Assembly (NCBI GenBank): GCA_030279155.1
Contig: CM059041.1
Span: 19,294,708-19,358,707 of the forward strand
DNA from: Forsythia viridissima
Taxonomy: Eukaryota > Streptophyta > Magnoliopsida > Lamiales > Oleaceae
Direction: 5' to 3'
Length of the DNA stretch: 64,000 nt
Every line of letters starts with the position of its first letter. Within the stretch, counting starts at the first letter, position 1. Both the position numbers and the translations under genes were made by a program. The notes beneath the pieces were generated by a model. That model saw only the letters and a list, made by a program, of their open reading frames with translations, made no database searches and was not told the DNA's origin. This document shows positions 34,484 through 46,199 of this stretch, piece by piece.

Positions 34484-35351
34484 CACCTCATTAATTGTCT
34501 TTGAAGTAACATTAATTTATACGTTTACATTGGGTCTTTGCGTTTTCTTCTCGCTGCAAATTGATTTAACTGAATGTATTCTTTTAATTCCGTTTTTTTT
34601 TTTTTTTTTTTGGGGGGGGGGGGGGAGGGTCGATGTTGAAGCAACACCAAGAATTGATAGCAAGAAGACGGAATGATGAAGTTGTAACTTGTGAAAAGAA
34701 TAGTTTCTTGGGTGAAATTAAATTGTGGCCTAAATAATCAAAAAATAAATAGTGAGAAGCCTGACATTAACCTTTTAGATAGAATTCCATACAAAAGAAA
34801 AGTAGAAAAGGAAAAAACGACTCTACATCCGATGAGCATGAAGATGACCCATAATTTACCAACATTATCAAAGTATGCATCAAGACTCGCTTGGCGCCAA
34901 TGAAGTTTTCTTTTTTATTTGAGAGCAATCGTCATAGGACTATTGAGCAATAATAGCATGGCACTTCAAAATTGCAACCAAGCAAAAACAAGACAATGCA
35001 ATTTTCACACTAGGAAAGCTGTAATATTATGTTAAAAACGCTGTTCTTCCATCAAAACGCAAATTATCGAGGAAAACAAAAAGAAGTAACAGAACAACCG
35101 GAGACTAGAAGATACTACAAGTTATTTAAGTTCTAGAAAATGGCATTCAAGTACATAGAGATGGAGTAGCTCACTCAACCTTTCTTGATTTTCAGGACAA
35201 GTGCTAGATATGGAGGTTTGTGGCACATCATTCATACGTAATGTTTACAGTAAAACCTAGAGTTAACAAGACCATGGGCTTCGAGGAGGAATTATCATGA
35301 CCAGAAGTATAATAACAGTAGTTACTTAGATTCATGCTCCACGACAGGAGT
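34484..35351. other. Intergenic and 3' flank of the SPX gene
   Basis: A poly-T/poly-G run lies at 34593-34626. The rest probably includes the 3' UTR of the minus-strand SPX gene. No other gene was recognised; the open frame 34691-34903 has no family features. Confidence 0.45.
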
Positions 35352-38106
35352 TTACTTCCCAAATTCGTCCAAGTCAAGACCTTGCATGGGTGGCAATGAA
35401 AACGTGCTTACAGTGGAACTTCCACTTCGGATTTCCCTCAGGGTCCGTAAGGCTGACATAGTAAGCCTCATGTACATGTTTTCCATGTTTTCAATTGCTG
35501 AAAGTTCTTCAGGCACTCTAAGAAGTTTTTCTGAATCCTCAGTCGCAGCCCAGTCACTGCAACCTTCTTTCGGATCAGTATCTTCTGGTGGGGCCAATTG
35601 CTCGTGCCACGAGAAGATGCTGTAAATCATTATCTCGCACTCCTTCACTAAATTATTTAAAATTTCAGTTCTAAAGAATGGCTCATGCAGAACCTTTTGG
35701 ATGAAAGGTAGTCGCATAAGTTTGCCACTTCGCTTGTCATATTTTTTCAAGATCTTCACTAGTCCTGCCAGAAAAGCAATAAAAAGTTTAGAAATTATGA
35801 ACCCTGGCTTCCAAACATGTAAATATCAGATCCCATAAGAAGTTCTGCTCAAATGGAATCAGTGACTAGTCATGGGAACACTACCACCACCAAATAGTAA
35901 ATGATAACATTTTTTGTCCACAACTATTTCTACCTATCATCAATTTCTGAACTCGATCATCATCAATAACTGTCTCCCTAGATTCCACCACGGGCAATCA
36001 TGAATAGGATCTGTACCACTATGGAAGTTTACCCCAGATAGAACACAATTACTTTAATAATTACCACATGAATAAACATAAATTTGATTAGCTTGTATGT
36101 CTTAAGGTCATCTGACGATGCATTGCCTGTTTAGTTCCGCATCTCCACTCACTTTTTGAGGAATTAGGCGCTATCACTTATGCAATTTCCAAGCAACATT
36201 CACTAAGTTAATTGAACGGGTGTCTTTGCTCAAAATTGAAGAAACTGGCAATTGTAAAGAAAACAGGACGGGGATTTTTCTGATGAAGAAAAAGAACAGG
36301 GAAAACACAAAAAGACTTCTCTCTCGCTACCTCAACTTCATAAAAGAAAGTTGTCCATCTCTACCTCTCTTTCACTTATGCACTCCACAACACTCCTGTC
36401 ACCTATCTTTACATATCTCCACCATTCTTGACAAATACATTGTAGAAGTTGTGTTTTTTTCCCCATTTAACATAACGGTTGCTAGGATCAACTATTGGTT
36501 AGCAGAAAGAAAATGTGATTTTCAACATGGGATTTTCTTCTCCTCCATTTTTTGATAGATTTCATTTATTCAAATAGAAAGGGTTTGTCCCCGTACACCC
36601 AGGAAGTATACTCAGGAACTCAGTCATAAACTAGAAATGAAGCCCGTCCATGAATCTATACGTGCAATGGATGGATTGCCTACTCCAATAAAAGAAAATA
36701 ATATGGAAAATATTAAAAAGCCCGAGAAAATATTTTTCCATCCAATAAAACAAGACATTTTACAAGTGTTAAAAAAGATCCCAGTATAATCAGGAAAAAT
36801 GCTTATTCTTCTCCCTCTGCTTGATCTCTCTCTTCCTAAATTCTTATCCTCCCTTGAAGATCTCTATACTCCTCCTTACTCATCCTAAAATCAAAAGACA
36901 ACCTCAGCCCGTACTGGAAGGCAGAAAAGGAAATAATCTCTCACTGGTAACACTTCAGCAGTTCAAATTTGGAAGTTCCAATAATATAAAAATATAGAGG
37001 CTCTCTTTTAGTTTGGTAGCAAAAGACCTTCTAATCGTAAATATGTGCCATCGAGTCAAGAAAGCTCCTGATCAAAGTATGATCAGATTAAGAAGTAAAA
37101 TGTTACGGTAACCATTTATGTTGAGCAGATATATAACACAAAGGCTGTAGCGCACAAAAACATTATCATGGAAACAGTGAACAAAAATAATCATATTTGA
37201 ACTGCTAAAATGGCAATTCTCAGCCATAACAACCATCTACTTAACATATTCATGCACATTCACGAGATAGAGTAAGCCATTTACAAATATTAAGGTATAA
37301 ATGAGGCAAGAACCTGTGTAGTTCAGAGCACTATAATTCTCTAACAGAATCATCTCGCCATGAAAATCTACTATCTTTCTTCCTATTTTCATCAACTCTA
37401 CCTCTGAATCCTTGGCTTCTGCAACCTCTTCTTTTAGCATCTGTATTCAACCGAAACTCGAATAGTAAGAAAGGTTTTCATCGGTACAGGCCACACCTCA
37501 AGTCATTTAGAAAATAAAGATTCAGATTATCTCTGTTTTTATCTCCTATTTTCTAGCATTTCTATACATAATTATTTCCTTTTCTTTCTCCTCTTTTTGG
37601 TGCAGGCTACTGATTCTTAAAATGCATAATCTACCCAAAATCAACATCAACAATAACAAAAAAAAAATGTAAAAACTGAATACCCATAAAACATAAAATA
37701 CTAGTAACACACAAAAAAAAAAATTAAAAAAAAAAAAATTAAAGGAAAGTAATACCTTTAATCTAATAATGTACAATTCTTCTTTATCCACGAAGAACCC
37801 ATTAAATTTATCGATCTCCTTTTCCAAAAGCTCCAGAAAATCAATTACCTCCTTTGTCACTTCTTCCCCCTCATCACCACCTCCGTCCACACAATCTCCA
37901 ACGTCCTTACCCTCAGCACTCAATCTGGGCCGTTTACTTGGCCTCCCATTAGTGTTAATGTCACTATTTTCAAGATCTTTGCAAGACCCTTCTTTGGGAT
38001 AAATCAATTTTAGCTTTTTCTTCAAATCTTTATACGATAAAAACTTGTCTTGCCAATCTGGCAATGTTTCATTTATCTGATTACACAAAATCTTCCAAAA
38101 CTTCAT
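35352..38106 (-). CDS. SPX-domain protein (SPX1/SPX2 type), three exons
   Basis: The exons are 38106-37756, 37440-37314 and 35764-35352, joined at GT-AG sites in phases 0 and 1, giving 296 residues. It starts MKFWKILCNQINETLPDWQD. The inositol-pyrophosphate-binding lysine surface of SPX domains is present: Tyr25 and Lys29 in YKDLKKKLKL, and KILKKYDKR at residues 163-171. It also has KEEVAEAK, DFHGEMILLENYSALNYTG and LPFIQKVLHEPFF. No second domain (EXS, MFS or RING) follows, so this is a stand-alone SPX protein. Such proteins bind PHR transcription factors when phosphate is ample and restrain the starvation response. The stretch GSCKDLENSDINTNG and the acidic GGGDEGEEV region are insertions of variable sequence. 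Two P1BS-like sites upstream fit control by PHR. Intron 2 is about 1.55 kb. Confidence 0.92.
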
Positions 38107-38202
38107 GGTCCCTCACAAACCCTATAAAAACTCTAAAAATTGGAAGAGAAAACTGAAAAAGTGGAAGATGGAGAATAGGAAAGATGGTGGGGGTATTTGG
38201 GA

Positions 38203-38208
38203 TATATA
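38203..38208 (-). promoter_or_regulatory. TATA-like box of the SPX gene
   Basis: A TATATA run lies about 100 bp upstream of the SPX start codon on the minus strand, between the coding region and the two P1BS-like sites. Confidence 0.5.
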
Positions 38209-38241
38209 CACATGTATATTTGTATAAGTGGATTTTAGAGA

Positions 38242-38292
38242 GAATATTCGATGGCTTGACAAAGTAATGAACAAAGGCATATGAGAATATCC
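38242..38292. promoter_or_regulatory. Two P1BS-type PHR1 binding sites
   Basis: GAATATTC (38242-38249) and GAATATCC (38285-38292) both match GNATATNC, the imperfect palindrome bound by PHR1-type MYB factors. They lie 136 and 179 bp upstream of the SPX start codon, a typical place in phosphate-starvation genes. Confidence 0.7.
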
Positions 38293-38299
38293 ATAGAGT

Positions 38300-40084
38300 A
38301 TATATTTCGTAGAAGTGTGTGGTTGTTGGTTTCTGTTAATTTTTGTTGGTAAATTTTATTTAAAAGTAAACAATTTATATAAAATGGTTGGTGATCTCCA
38401 ACTGTCAATTACATGCGTCACTTTATTTTTATTTGATACTTATCGTAATGATATTTTCATCTTCACATAATAGAGAATCTATGGAGTATAAGCACTTCTA
38501 CTATACTTGTAAGTGGAATATCATAAGTTAAAATAACATCATACAAAATTTCTTTCACAAACTATTATGTTTCTATAATTCATAATAGCGCACATTTTAA
38601 AATATTTTGTTTGTTTCTTATTCGACTTGTGTCGAGATGGACAATAATTCAACATCTTTCTCGAACAAAATGCTTGTCAAATATTATGCTACAAGTGAAC
38701 CTTAATTACTTGCCAATGAGGTACATGGTTTTTTTGTTTTTTGTTTTTTTTTTAACTCTTAACATATCACAATCTTCTTAGTAAATGAGAAGATGCTAAT
38801 GTGTCAAAAAAAATGTGTTGATCTCTTTCTATTTTCTAAAAAGCGACGATGTGCTAAGGAGCAAAATATGTATTGAAATGACAGCAAGCTCAAAATAACA
38901 AATTTAAACTTTTACAATATTTGTTGTTTTATAATTTTAAACGCAACAATGATAGCAAGAAGCGAATGGAATCCCCCCTCCCCCCTCCTAAGTATGAAGA
39001 AGGACAGTGAGTAGAGGAAAACTTTGTAAACTTCAATTTAAGAGAAAAACCCTTCATATGGCTTGGCTTTGAAGTGTTCTTTATGTAGTTGTAAAATTAA
39101 AATTATGCTAAGTTAGACTATGTTCTCATGTAAAAATAAAATTTCTATTAAAGTTAAACAAATGATAATATGTGGGTCTGTTTGTTGTAATTGATTTCTA
39201 GTTGCCTAAAAAATGATAAGCCAGTGTTTTATAACTACTATACATGTACTATTTTAACCTTTTCCCTTGGTTTCTTTCAAACAGTATTTGGAATTTTAAA
39301 AGGGTTAAAAATTTGTAGTGATGGCGAATTTTGATGCTCGTATGTTCTTTTTGAGTTAGTACTTGTTTGGTAAAATTTTTCTGTATATTAGAAACAATAT
39401 ATCATACAGAATATGCAGATAAAAGTAGTAGATCCTACAAATGTATTGATAAAATGATATTTGATTAATTTATAAGCTGTTAAAACCACTGCCAAACATG
39501 CTATTAGTTACTTTAGTTAGTCACGGATCCAAATTGGATAATTGAAACCTAAACGTTTAATATAACAATTTCTCTATGCACGTAACTAATTTGTATGACT
39601 TGTCATTAATAATTAAAACAAACTATACGTAAATAATTTTTATTTTCCAAATTGATGAAAAATTATTAATTGGTAGCCATATCGCAACAGATGTTCTACA
39701 TAATTGTTGTGTGGCTTGCAACGTATTGCTACGCTACATTATAAAAGTCATAAAATCAAATAACACACCTTTTAACATTTAAATATAAAGAGATTGTCAT
39801 AACCTTTATTTTGCTATTTTTATTTCTAGGATGTTGCGTAACGAATACATGGAAGATCAATTATGATATGGGTGTTAGCTAAGCAATTTTTGTCAATTTG
39901 AAGGATGATAGGTGACGAAATGTGACAAAGTGGTGAAATGTGAAACTAAATTGAAGTTTAGTGACCCAATTGAGATTTCGCTGAAATTTTAGTGACCGTA
40001 GATGAAATTATCCATGATACATAAATATTTTTGACCTCAAAATCTAAATGATCCCACTATTAGCAAATCTTTTACCACCTCCTT
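38300..40084. other. Intergenic, A/T-rich
   Basis: No gene, RNA or bounded transposon could be supported. There are only short random open frames and homopolymer runs. Confidence 0.5.
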
Positions 40085-40620
40085 GTCTACATATATATTA
40101 CATGCACACTTGGACACCGTTAACATGCAAAGATCATCGTTCCGATAAATAGAGTTGGCACGGTTTCAACTCTGACAATCAAGTCAATTACTGAAAAATA
40201 TAAAAATAAGAAGCATATATGGTGTTGGAGAGACAAATAGACAACGTTTTGACTATAGTTTAGAATTATGTACATCTTCTTTGAACCATGCACAAGTATT
40301 TATAGGTGAACTTCAGACTAAATTAGGTTAAAGATGTTGCATACCTAATTCACGTGCAGCGATTGACTGAGAAGTTATCATAATAGTGATATTGTTTCCT
40401 TAAAAATAGGAATACCTAATGAGCGGTTACTCATAAAAGAATGTACAACACATATTTAGGAACTGACAAAATTATTTCCTTATCAAGTAAATTTGAAGAC
40501 CCACGTTCCCACTGCCCTAAGCCGTCATAACATAAAAAGTAAGAACTCAAGGTACAACCCTTCGCCAATTGGAGCTTGCTACTTAGATTTGGTCATGTGA
40601 AAGGTTAGCTTTGAGTGATA
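40085..40620 (-). repeat. Diverged LTR fragment related to the 18111 and 41403 LTRs
   Basis: Segments such as gcacacttggacaccgtta, gacaatcaagtcaatta and tatttatagg appear in the same order as in the LTRs at 41403 and 53943, but with many changes and no clear ends. Confidence 0.45.
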
Positions 40621-40663
40621 AGGTGGTTATTGTATGGTCCTAGAATTTTTTTTATTTCTTAGT

Positions 40664-41057
40664 TAGTATGTTTAGTTTAGTTAAGAGACGAGCATCGAAA
40701 ACTCGACCTACGTAAGCAATGAAAGCTCAAATCATAAGTAAGGTTTAAACCCAAAGATTTAGGTTATTTAAGTTTAAAATAATTTTGTTTCAATTCTTTA
40801 GCAAGCAACTGGTTTGTTAACATATTGGTCATCTGCATGGTTTACCATAAAAAAAGTATTTAGTATGTTTAGTCTAGTTAAGAGACGAGCGTAGAAAGCT
40901 CGACCCACGTAAGCAATGAAAGCTCAAATCATAAGTAAGGTTTAAGCCCAAATATTTAGGTTATTTAATTTTAAAATAATTTTATTTCAATTATTTAGCA
41001 AGTAACTAGTTCGTTAGTATAACAATGATTTGCATGGTTTATTATACAAAAAAAAAA
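40664..41057. repeat. Tandem duplication, about 197 bp
   Basis: Two adjacent copies begin tagtatgtttagt (40664 and 40861) and share agttaagagacgagc and gcaatgaaagctcaaatcat. They differ at scattered positions (about 10%). Origin unknown. Confidence 0.85.
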
Positions 41058-41402
41058 CTCAGGTTGAAATCACCATGTAGATATTTTTTTAAAAAGATTT
41101 TATTTCAGCCTTTATGAGAGTTTTAACCTTATTTAACTTCCACTTTAAGTCTCAATTAAGTTGGAAAAATGCTGTAATAATCCCCTTCATCATTCGAATC
41201 AAAAGAGGGGAGAATTACAACATATATATATATATATATATATCATTTTTCATCTTCATTTTTGTGTCTCAAGAAAACTGCCACTTTCTCCTTTTTATCT
41301 CTCAAATTTCTAAAATTATAAGCTATTTTAAACAAGAAGATTAAGGGTCATTGCAGAATTTTGTTTTGGTGGAAGATAAGTTGGGTTTTTGAGCTTTAAG
41401 GA

Positions 41403-42127
41403 TGTTGACCTTGAAATTTGCACTATTCATATGTCAACAGATCTCCAATCAATCTTTTGCCATCTTGTATATTACTTGCACACTTGGAAAACTGTTAAAC
41501 ACCAAGATCACCAGAGAAAAATGGGTTGACGATCGATGGTATTCCGACGATCAAGTAAACTACCCGTACAAAGTATATATGAAATATTTGGGTGTGGGAG
41601 TGACAAGCAAGCAGAGATTTGAACATAGTTTTATGAGTAGAGAATAATACGTACATTAGAATAATGGGAGATCTTGTATTTATAGGGGAGATGTTTAATT
41701 TATTTGGAAAAACGACCAATTAAACATCTGATGAGATTATCCTTTCTTATAGGATAAAGAATAATTAAGTGTGAACGTAATCTCCTAAATTTCAGTCCTA
41801 ATCTGAGTTCATTTCTAATATTGTGTTGTCAATTATTAGGAGATTGAGATTAGATTTCCTTTGTGAGAGTCTGTATGATAATCACACACAATCTTTTTTG
41901 AAACGTCTCTTTGACTGTCCTAAGATATCAGATTGTTTAGAGAATTCCACAGGATCCAAGTAGTTGGCGAGGGGTTCTGGCGAAGGCCCTGGTTTGTGAA
42001 CCCCTTTGTGAGCTTCGTTTGACAAGATATTAGTGTGCAAGGTCTATAAGGTCTTCGTTGGGCCTACAAAGCCTTCGCTGGGCCTAATTTGCTGGCGTGA
42101 AGGCCTTACTAAAGTTGGGTGATAACA
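41403..42127 (-). repeat. 3' LTR of the older Tat-type element
   Basis: It begins TGTTGACCTTG, ends GGTGATAACA, and is bordered inside by the complement of the polypurine tract TTTGGGAGACTAT. Confidence 0.9.
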
Positions 42128-42697
42128 ATAGTCTCCCAAATTCAAGTTTAGTGTTTATGCAAGGCGCATGACTTAAAAAAGTGTGTGTGTGTGTGTGTGT
42201 ATGTTTTTTTTTAGCAGGTACGAAGGCCTAAGGAGAAGCCCTGTTTCATATGGGACATGTGTGGTGAACCTTTTGTCGGAGTTATACTGTCGAGGAAGTT
42301 CTTCGCAGATGTATACAGTCCCTCAAGCCCGGGCTTGTTTATTCATAGCAGGCAAGGGCTTTGACTTGTGCATTTATGAGATTTGAATGTGGTCCACGTG
42401 GCGTTACTGGAGTTGAAGAGTCAGCTGATTTGAACTGAATTAGACATTAATCAAGTTTGTCAATTAGTAGGGGCAATGGTGGTATAGCTTTGCTGGAACT
42501 TGGTGCGTCAATGTGATCATTACAATGTGTGTGTAGGCCTGCGTTTGGAGGCACGCGTGATGTGCATGTGCCCCTATCATGAAATGCCCAGATTGTTTGA
42601 TCTCCTGCCTTGCCTCCTATGCAGGCCACATGCCCAAAATTTGACAGTTTGGATTTGATAATTTGAAATCAACGATTCATATTGAAGGAGCCTAGTC

Positions 42698-42705
42698 TAT
42701 TTAAG
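42698..42705 (+). promoter_or_regulatory. TATA-like box for the antisense ORF of the older element
   Basis: TATTTAAG lies about 330 bp before the antisense ORF start at 43033, followed by a pyrimidine-rich leader. It is the counterpart of the TATA box at 30041-30050. Confidence 0.45.
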
Positions 42706-43032
42706 TACTAGCCCTTCTCACATTTTCTTCTTTATCTTTGGCAATATTTTAACAACTTTCTTCATTCAAAAATTTCCAGGCAATCCTTCAAGTTTCTCCG
42801 GCATCTAGCTTTCTATCAAAGTTCTTCAGTTCTGTTTTTTGGGCCATTTTACATGTGGTAAAGGCATTGAGTGTTTTTCAACCCTAACTCTTCCACTTTT
42901 GGTTTTTGTTTTTGGGTTTTTGTTTGTTCGTTCCTTTCGTTGTGGATTTCAGCCAACTTCCTATTCTCCCCTCCAACACCAGCCCGTTCGAAGTACTCTT
43001 GTGGGTTGTTTTTGTAAAGGAGAAAAAATAGA

Positions 43033-45243
43033 ATGTCGTCTGAATATTGTGACTCTCAGAACCAGTCTAATCCTCTACTGATTCTAAGATTAGAGACGAA
43101 GTCCCCTCATCGCCTGAGATGGTAGACGAGGTCAAACAGAGATTGATGGTTACTTTTTATCACCTAGTCTCTATGAGCACAAGGGAGCCAAATACAAGGG
43201 ACCCACCTAAGGCGAGGATTAAGAAGAGTAAATAGAATTCTGGGGTCCTAGAGATGTAAGCTTTGCTGGATCGATGGGATACCTCATCAGCTCGTCAATT
43301 AGACGATGAGTTGTCAACCTCGATGAGTGTAGCATCGTTAGTGTACCCAAAGATAAGAGTGACGGACTTGGAGACAATTAGATTGGCGCACGAAATCCCA
43401 AGCTCCGTCGCCCTCCAGGCTCCTCTTTCAGACAAGTGTGCAAACTACCATCATGATTGGTTCGTCATGATTTATGAGCCAGCCATGCAGCAAGGCCTTT
43501 GCCTGCCATTCCACCCTTTTTTCCATCAGGTGCTCCATGATTTCAATTTGGCCCTATGTCAAATTACGTTGAATAGGTAGGGCCAGATGGTGGCAGCATT
43601 TTTACTGTAGAGGATAACAGAGATGGGTGGAGATATGATGGCAAAGGACTTCGAAACTATATATCGGCCAAGTCAGTCGGAGTACTGGTTCAACATGTCC
43701 CCGAGGCCGGAACAGAGATGGAAGACTACCACAGACAACCCAAACAATGTTCATAACTGGAAGGGGGCATTTTTCTTTGTTGGAAGGGACTGGGAATTTA
43801 GGCTATCAAACCCTAACCCTAAGACGTATGTTCCTCGTAGCTTTATGGAGCTTGCTATGTTTTGTCATAATGTGTGCGGTCCGTCTACTTTTTTGCTAAC
43901 TTAATGCTTTCTTTGTTAATGTAGTGTGTGGGAAGCCCCTGATACCAATGAGAGAGCAAGCAGATCTGAGATTGAAGTGGGCCAAGGTTCGCAAACTTGG
44001 CAGTGACTTCAGGAGTTTGGCCAACCTGCTCAAGGACAACCATTTACTTATCCATTTTGGATTGATGGGTAAGCCTCATAGCTTAATTTGAGTTTGGTAT
44101 TGATTACTTTCTTAAAAAAAATAACTCATTGGTTTTCATTTTGTAGCTAAATATATTTTCAATAACATCCATGTCTTTGAAGTTGACGACGACGAGGATG
44201 TTGGAGAAATTCAGCATCGCTTCCTCTTGCCAGCTGTAGAGGTACTGATGGTGGTGCCCTTGGCATCGATTCCTCCTCCACCACCTCCGCTCCCTACCAC
44301 CTCTGCTTTCTGCCGCTCCCACCAATCCATCTATGCCATTGCCAGTTCTCACCACTAACCCTGACGTTCCAAAGTTCTCCAGCCGAGGTCCTATCTTCTG
44401 ACTTTCCAAGATAAGAGAAAATATGTGGTAAAAAATGGATTCAACTCTTTCTTCTGACGAGAAGCTTATGAAAAAATCCCAACGAAGTCGACGCAATAAC
44501 CGTCCCAATATCAAAGGAGCTGATTATATCAAAATTGGCCCTCGTTGGGATGAGCTTGACTGTGTTGTGTTGGAAATGCTCATATCGGCCCCAGCGACAG
44601 TCACAATCACCGTCCACAAATTTTGGTCTCCTCTGTGGCAGAAGGCAATGGAGAAGGCCTTATTTGAGAAAATGGTGACCATGGCCGTGATGAATATGGC
44701 CCGTGGCTTTGTCCTCAACAGTGAGGTGCACAACACCCTGTTGGGCTTCGCTGATAAACTGACTAGGTCGACACGAAAGCTAAGAAACTTGTCGATGATC
44801 TTCAGGCTATGGGCTTAACTAACACTAATTTGGGCTCCAAAAATGAAGCCTTACGGTTGAAGGTGGAGACTTTGGCTTCAGTCGAGGCCATTCTGAAGAC
44901 GAAGCTTGATGCCATCATCGTGGATGTACGGCAGACAGAGAGAAGGATATTGGTGGCTCAAAGTCTGAAGAGGGCTACCGATGGCGCCCAAAGGCAGGTC
45001 GAGAAGAGGGTTGCTGTAGCTGAGAAAACCATAGCCTCAGTTAACTGAGACTTTGACGCCATGGTCCTTGAGAATGATAAACAGTTGGTCGAGTACTGTG
45101 AGGTTGGGCTGGAGAAAGTGAATGAGAAGTTGGTGACTGTCAAGGCCTCGGTGGCAGAGGCTAAGGTAAGGACTGTGAGGTTGTACATAAAAAGCTTTCC
45201 AAGCACGCTCGAGTACTCACGCCTCGCCACTCGTTTCATATAA
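43033..45243 (+). pseudogene. Antisense ORF of the older Tat-type element, broken
   Basis: It starts MSSEYCDSQNQSN, matching MSAEFAENEASG of the younger element, then shifts frame. Later blocks include LCLPFHPFFHQVLHDFNLAL (43263-43580), WKGAFFFVGRDWEFRL (43623-43904), exon-like pieces near 43925-44070 and 44140-44400, and a coiled coil (44809-45240) rich in Lys, Glu and Val. Domain order equals that of the ORF at 27630-29874. It has many stops and frame shifts. Confidence 0.7.
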
Positions 45244-45609
45244 GCTTTGACAGAGAGGATAAGGACTGTTAACCCAAATGGGATCTTTCATTCATGTTGT
45301 CAACTCCAACTGAGGCTTCTGCTGTTGAGGCTCCTCCTTCAGGCGAATTTCCTGCTCATTCTCTCTATTTTGTAGAAGACTCCTCTTGTGCCAATCCTAC
45401 AAGAGCGGTAGGGCAGTAGTTCATGGAATTTTGTACTTTTATTTTTCTTGTACTTTGAATATTATGAATGAAAAGTATAAGTTTGTTAAATTCAACAATC
45501 GAATCACAACTTCTTGTTTCGTCATCATTGAATCTAAATTTAGATATGTTAAAGTAGTCTTCCTAATTCGAGTCATTGCTTCTTATCATCGGATTCTTGT
45601 CTGATTCGT

Positions 45610-46060
45610 TATTTGATTTATCATTGAATTGTTGTGATTGTATAGATTGAGTAGCTTTCTAGCGAGTTAAGGGGTTGGCTACGAACTACACCCTGTATGC
45701 GTTGAGTAGATTACCCAGTCCTTGGGTCGGTAGTGAACCACACCCCCTCACTGCATTAATTGCCTAACTTGTGATTATACGAGTTAAGTTTTTATCCAGC
45801 GAGTTGAGGAGTTGGCCACAGACCACACTCCCTCCCTGCCTCGCTTCTCCAATTTGTATTATATGCATTAAGTCTTTACCCAACGACTTGAGGAGTTGGC
45901 CGCGAACCACACTCGCTGCCTCGTTTGCATGACTTGTAATTTATACGCTTTAAATAGTTTATCCAGCAAGTTGAAGAGTTTTCCATGAACCACACTCCAT
46001 CACTGCTTCATTTGCCAAAGACTGTGATCTTGATGAGAGAACTTTGATTTGAAACCAGCT
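45610..46060. repeat. Degenerate tandem array, about 115-bp unit, four copies
   Basis: Each unit contains a form of gcgagttgaggagttggcc, then gaaccacactcc, then ctgc and a cttgtaattatac-like end. The copies differ by 15-25%. It lies between the integrase tail and the antisense ORF. Confidence 0.8.
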
Positions 46061-46199
46061 GAACTTTGAACACGGTTATTCTTAGAATTTCGCATAAATG
46101 AATAATAACAAACTGAAAGACTACTTGGTGCATATTAATAGAAACCACTGATAGTATGGACGAAGGTGTGTGATGTTCTATGGGTATTTCGTTTCTTTC

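Noticed and set aside
37546..37755. Continuation of the first SPX exon as a hydrophobic, membrane-like tail
   Set aside because: A GT donor follows the conserved IIRLK, and the hydrophobic part is intron sequence rich in T. Splicing to 37440 restores the family alignment.
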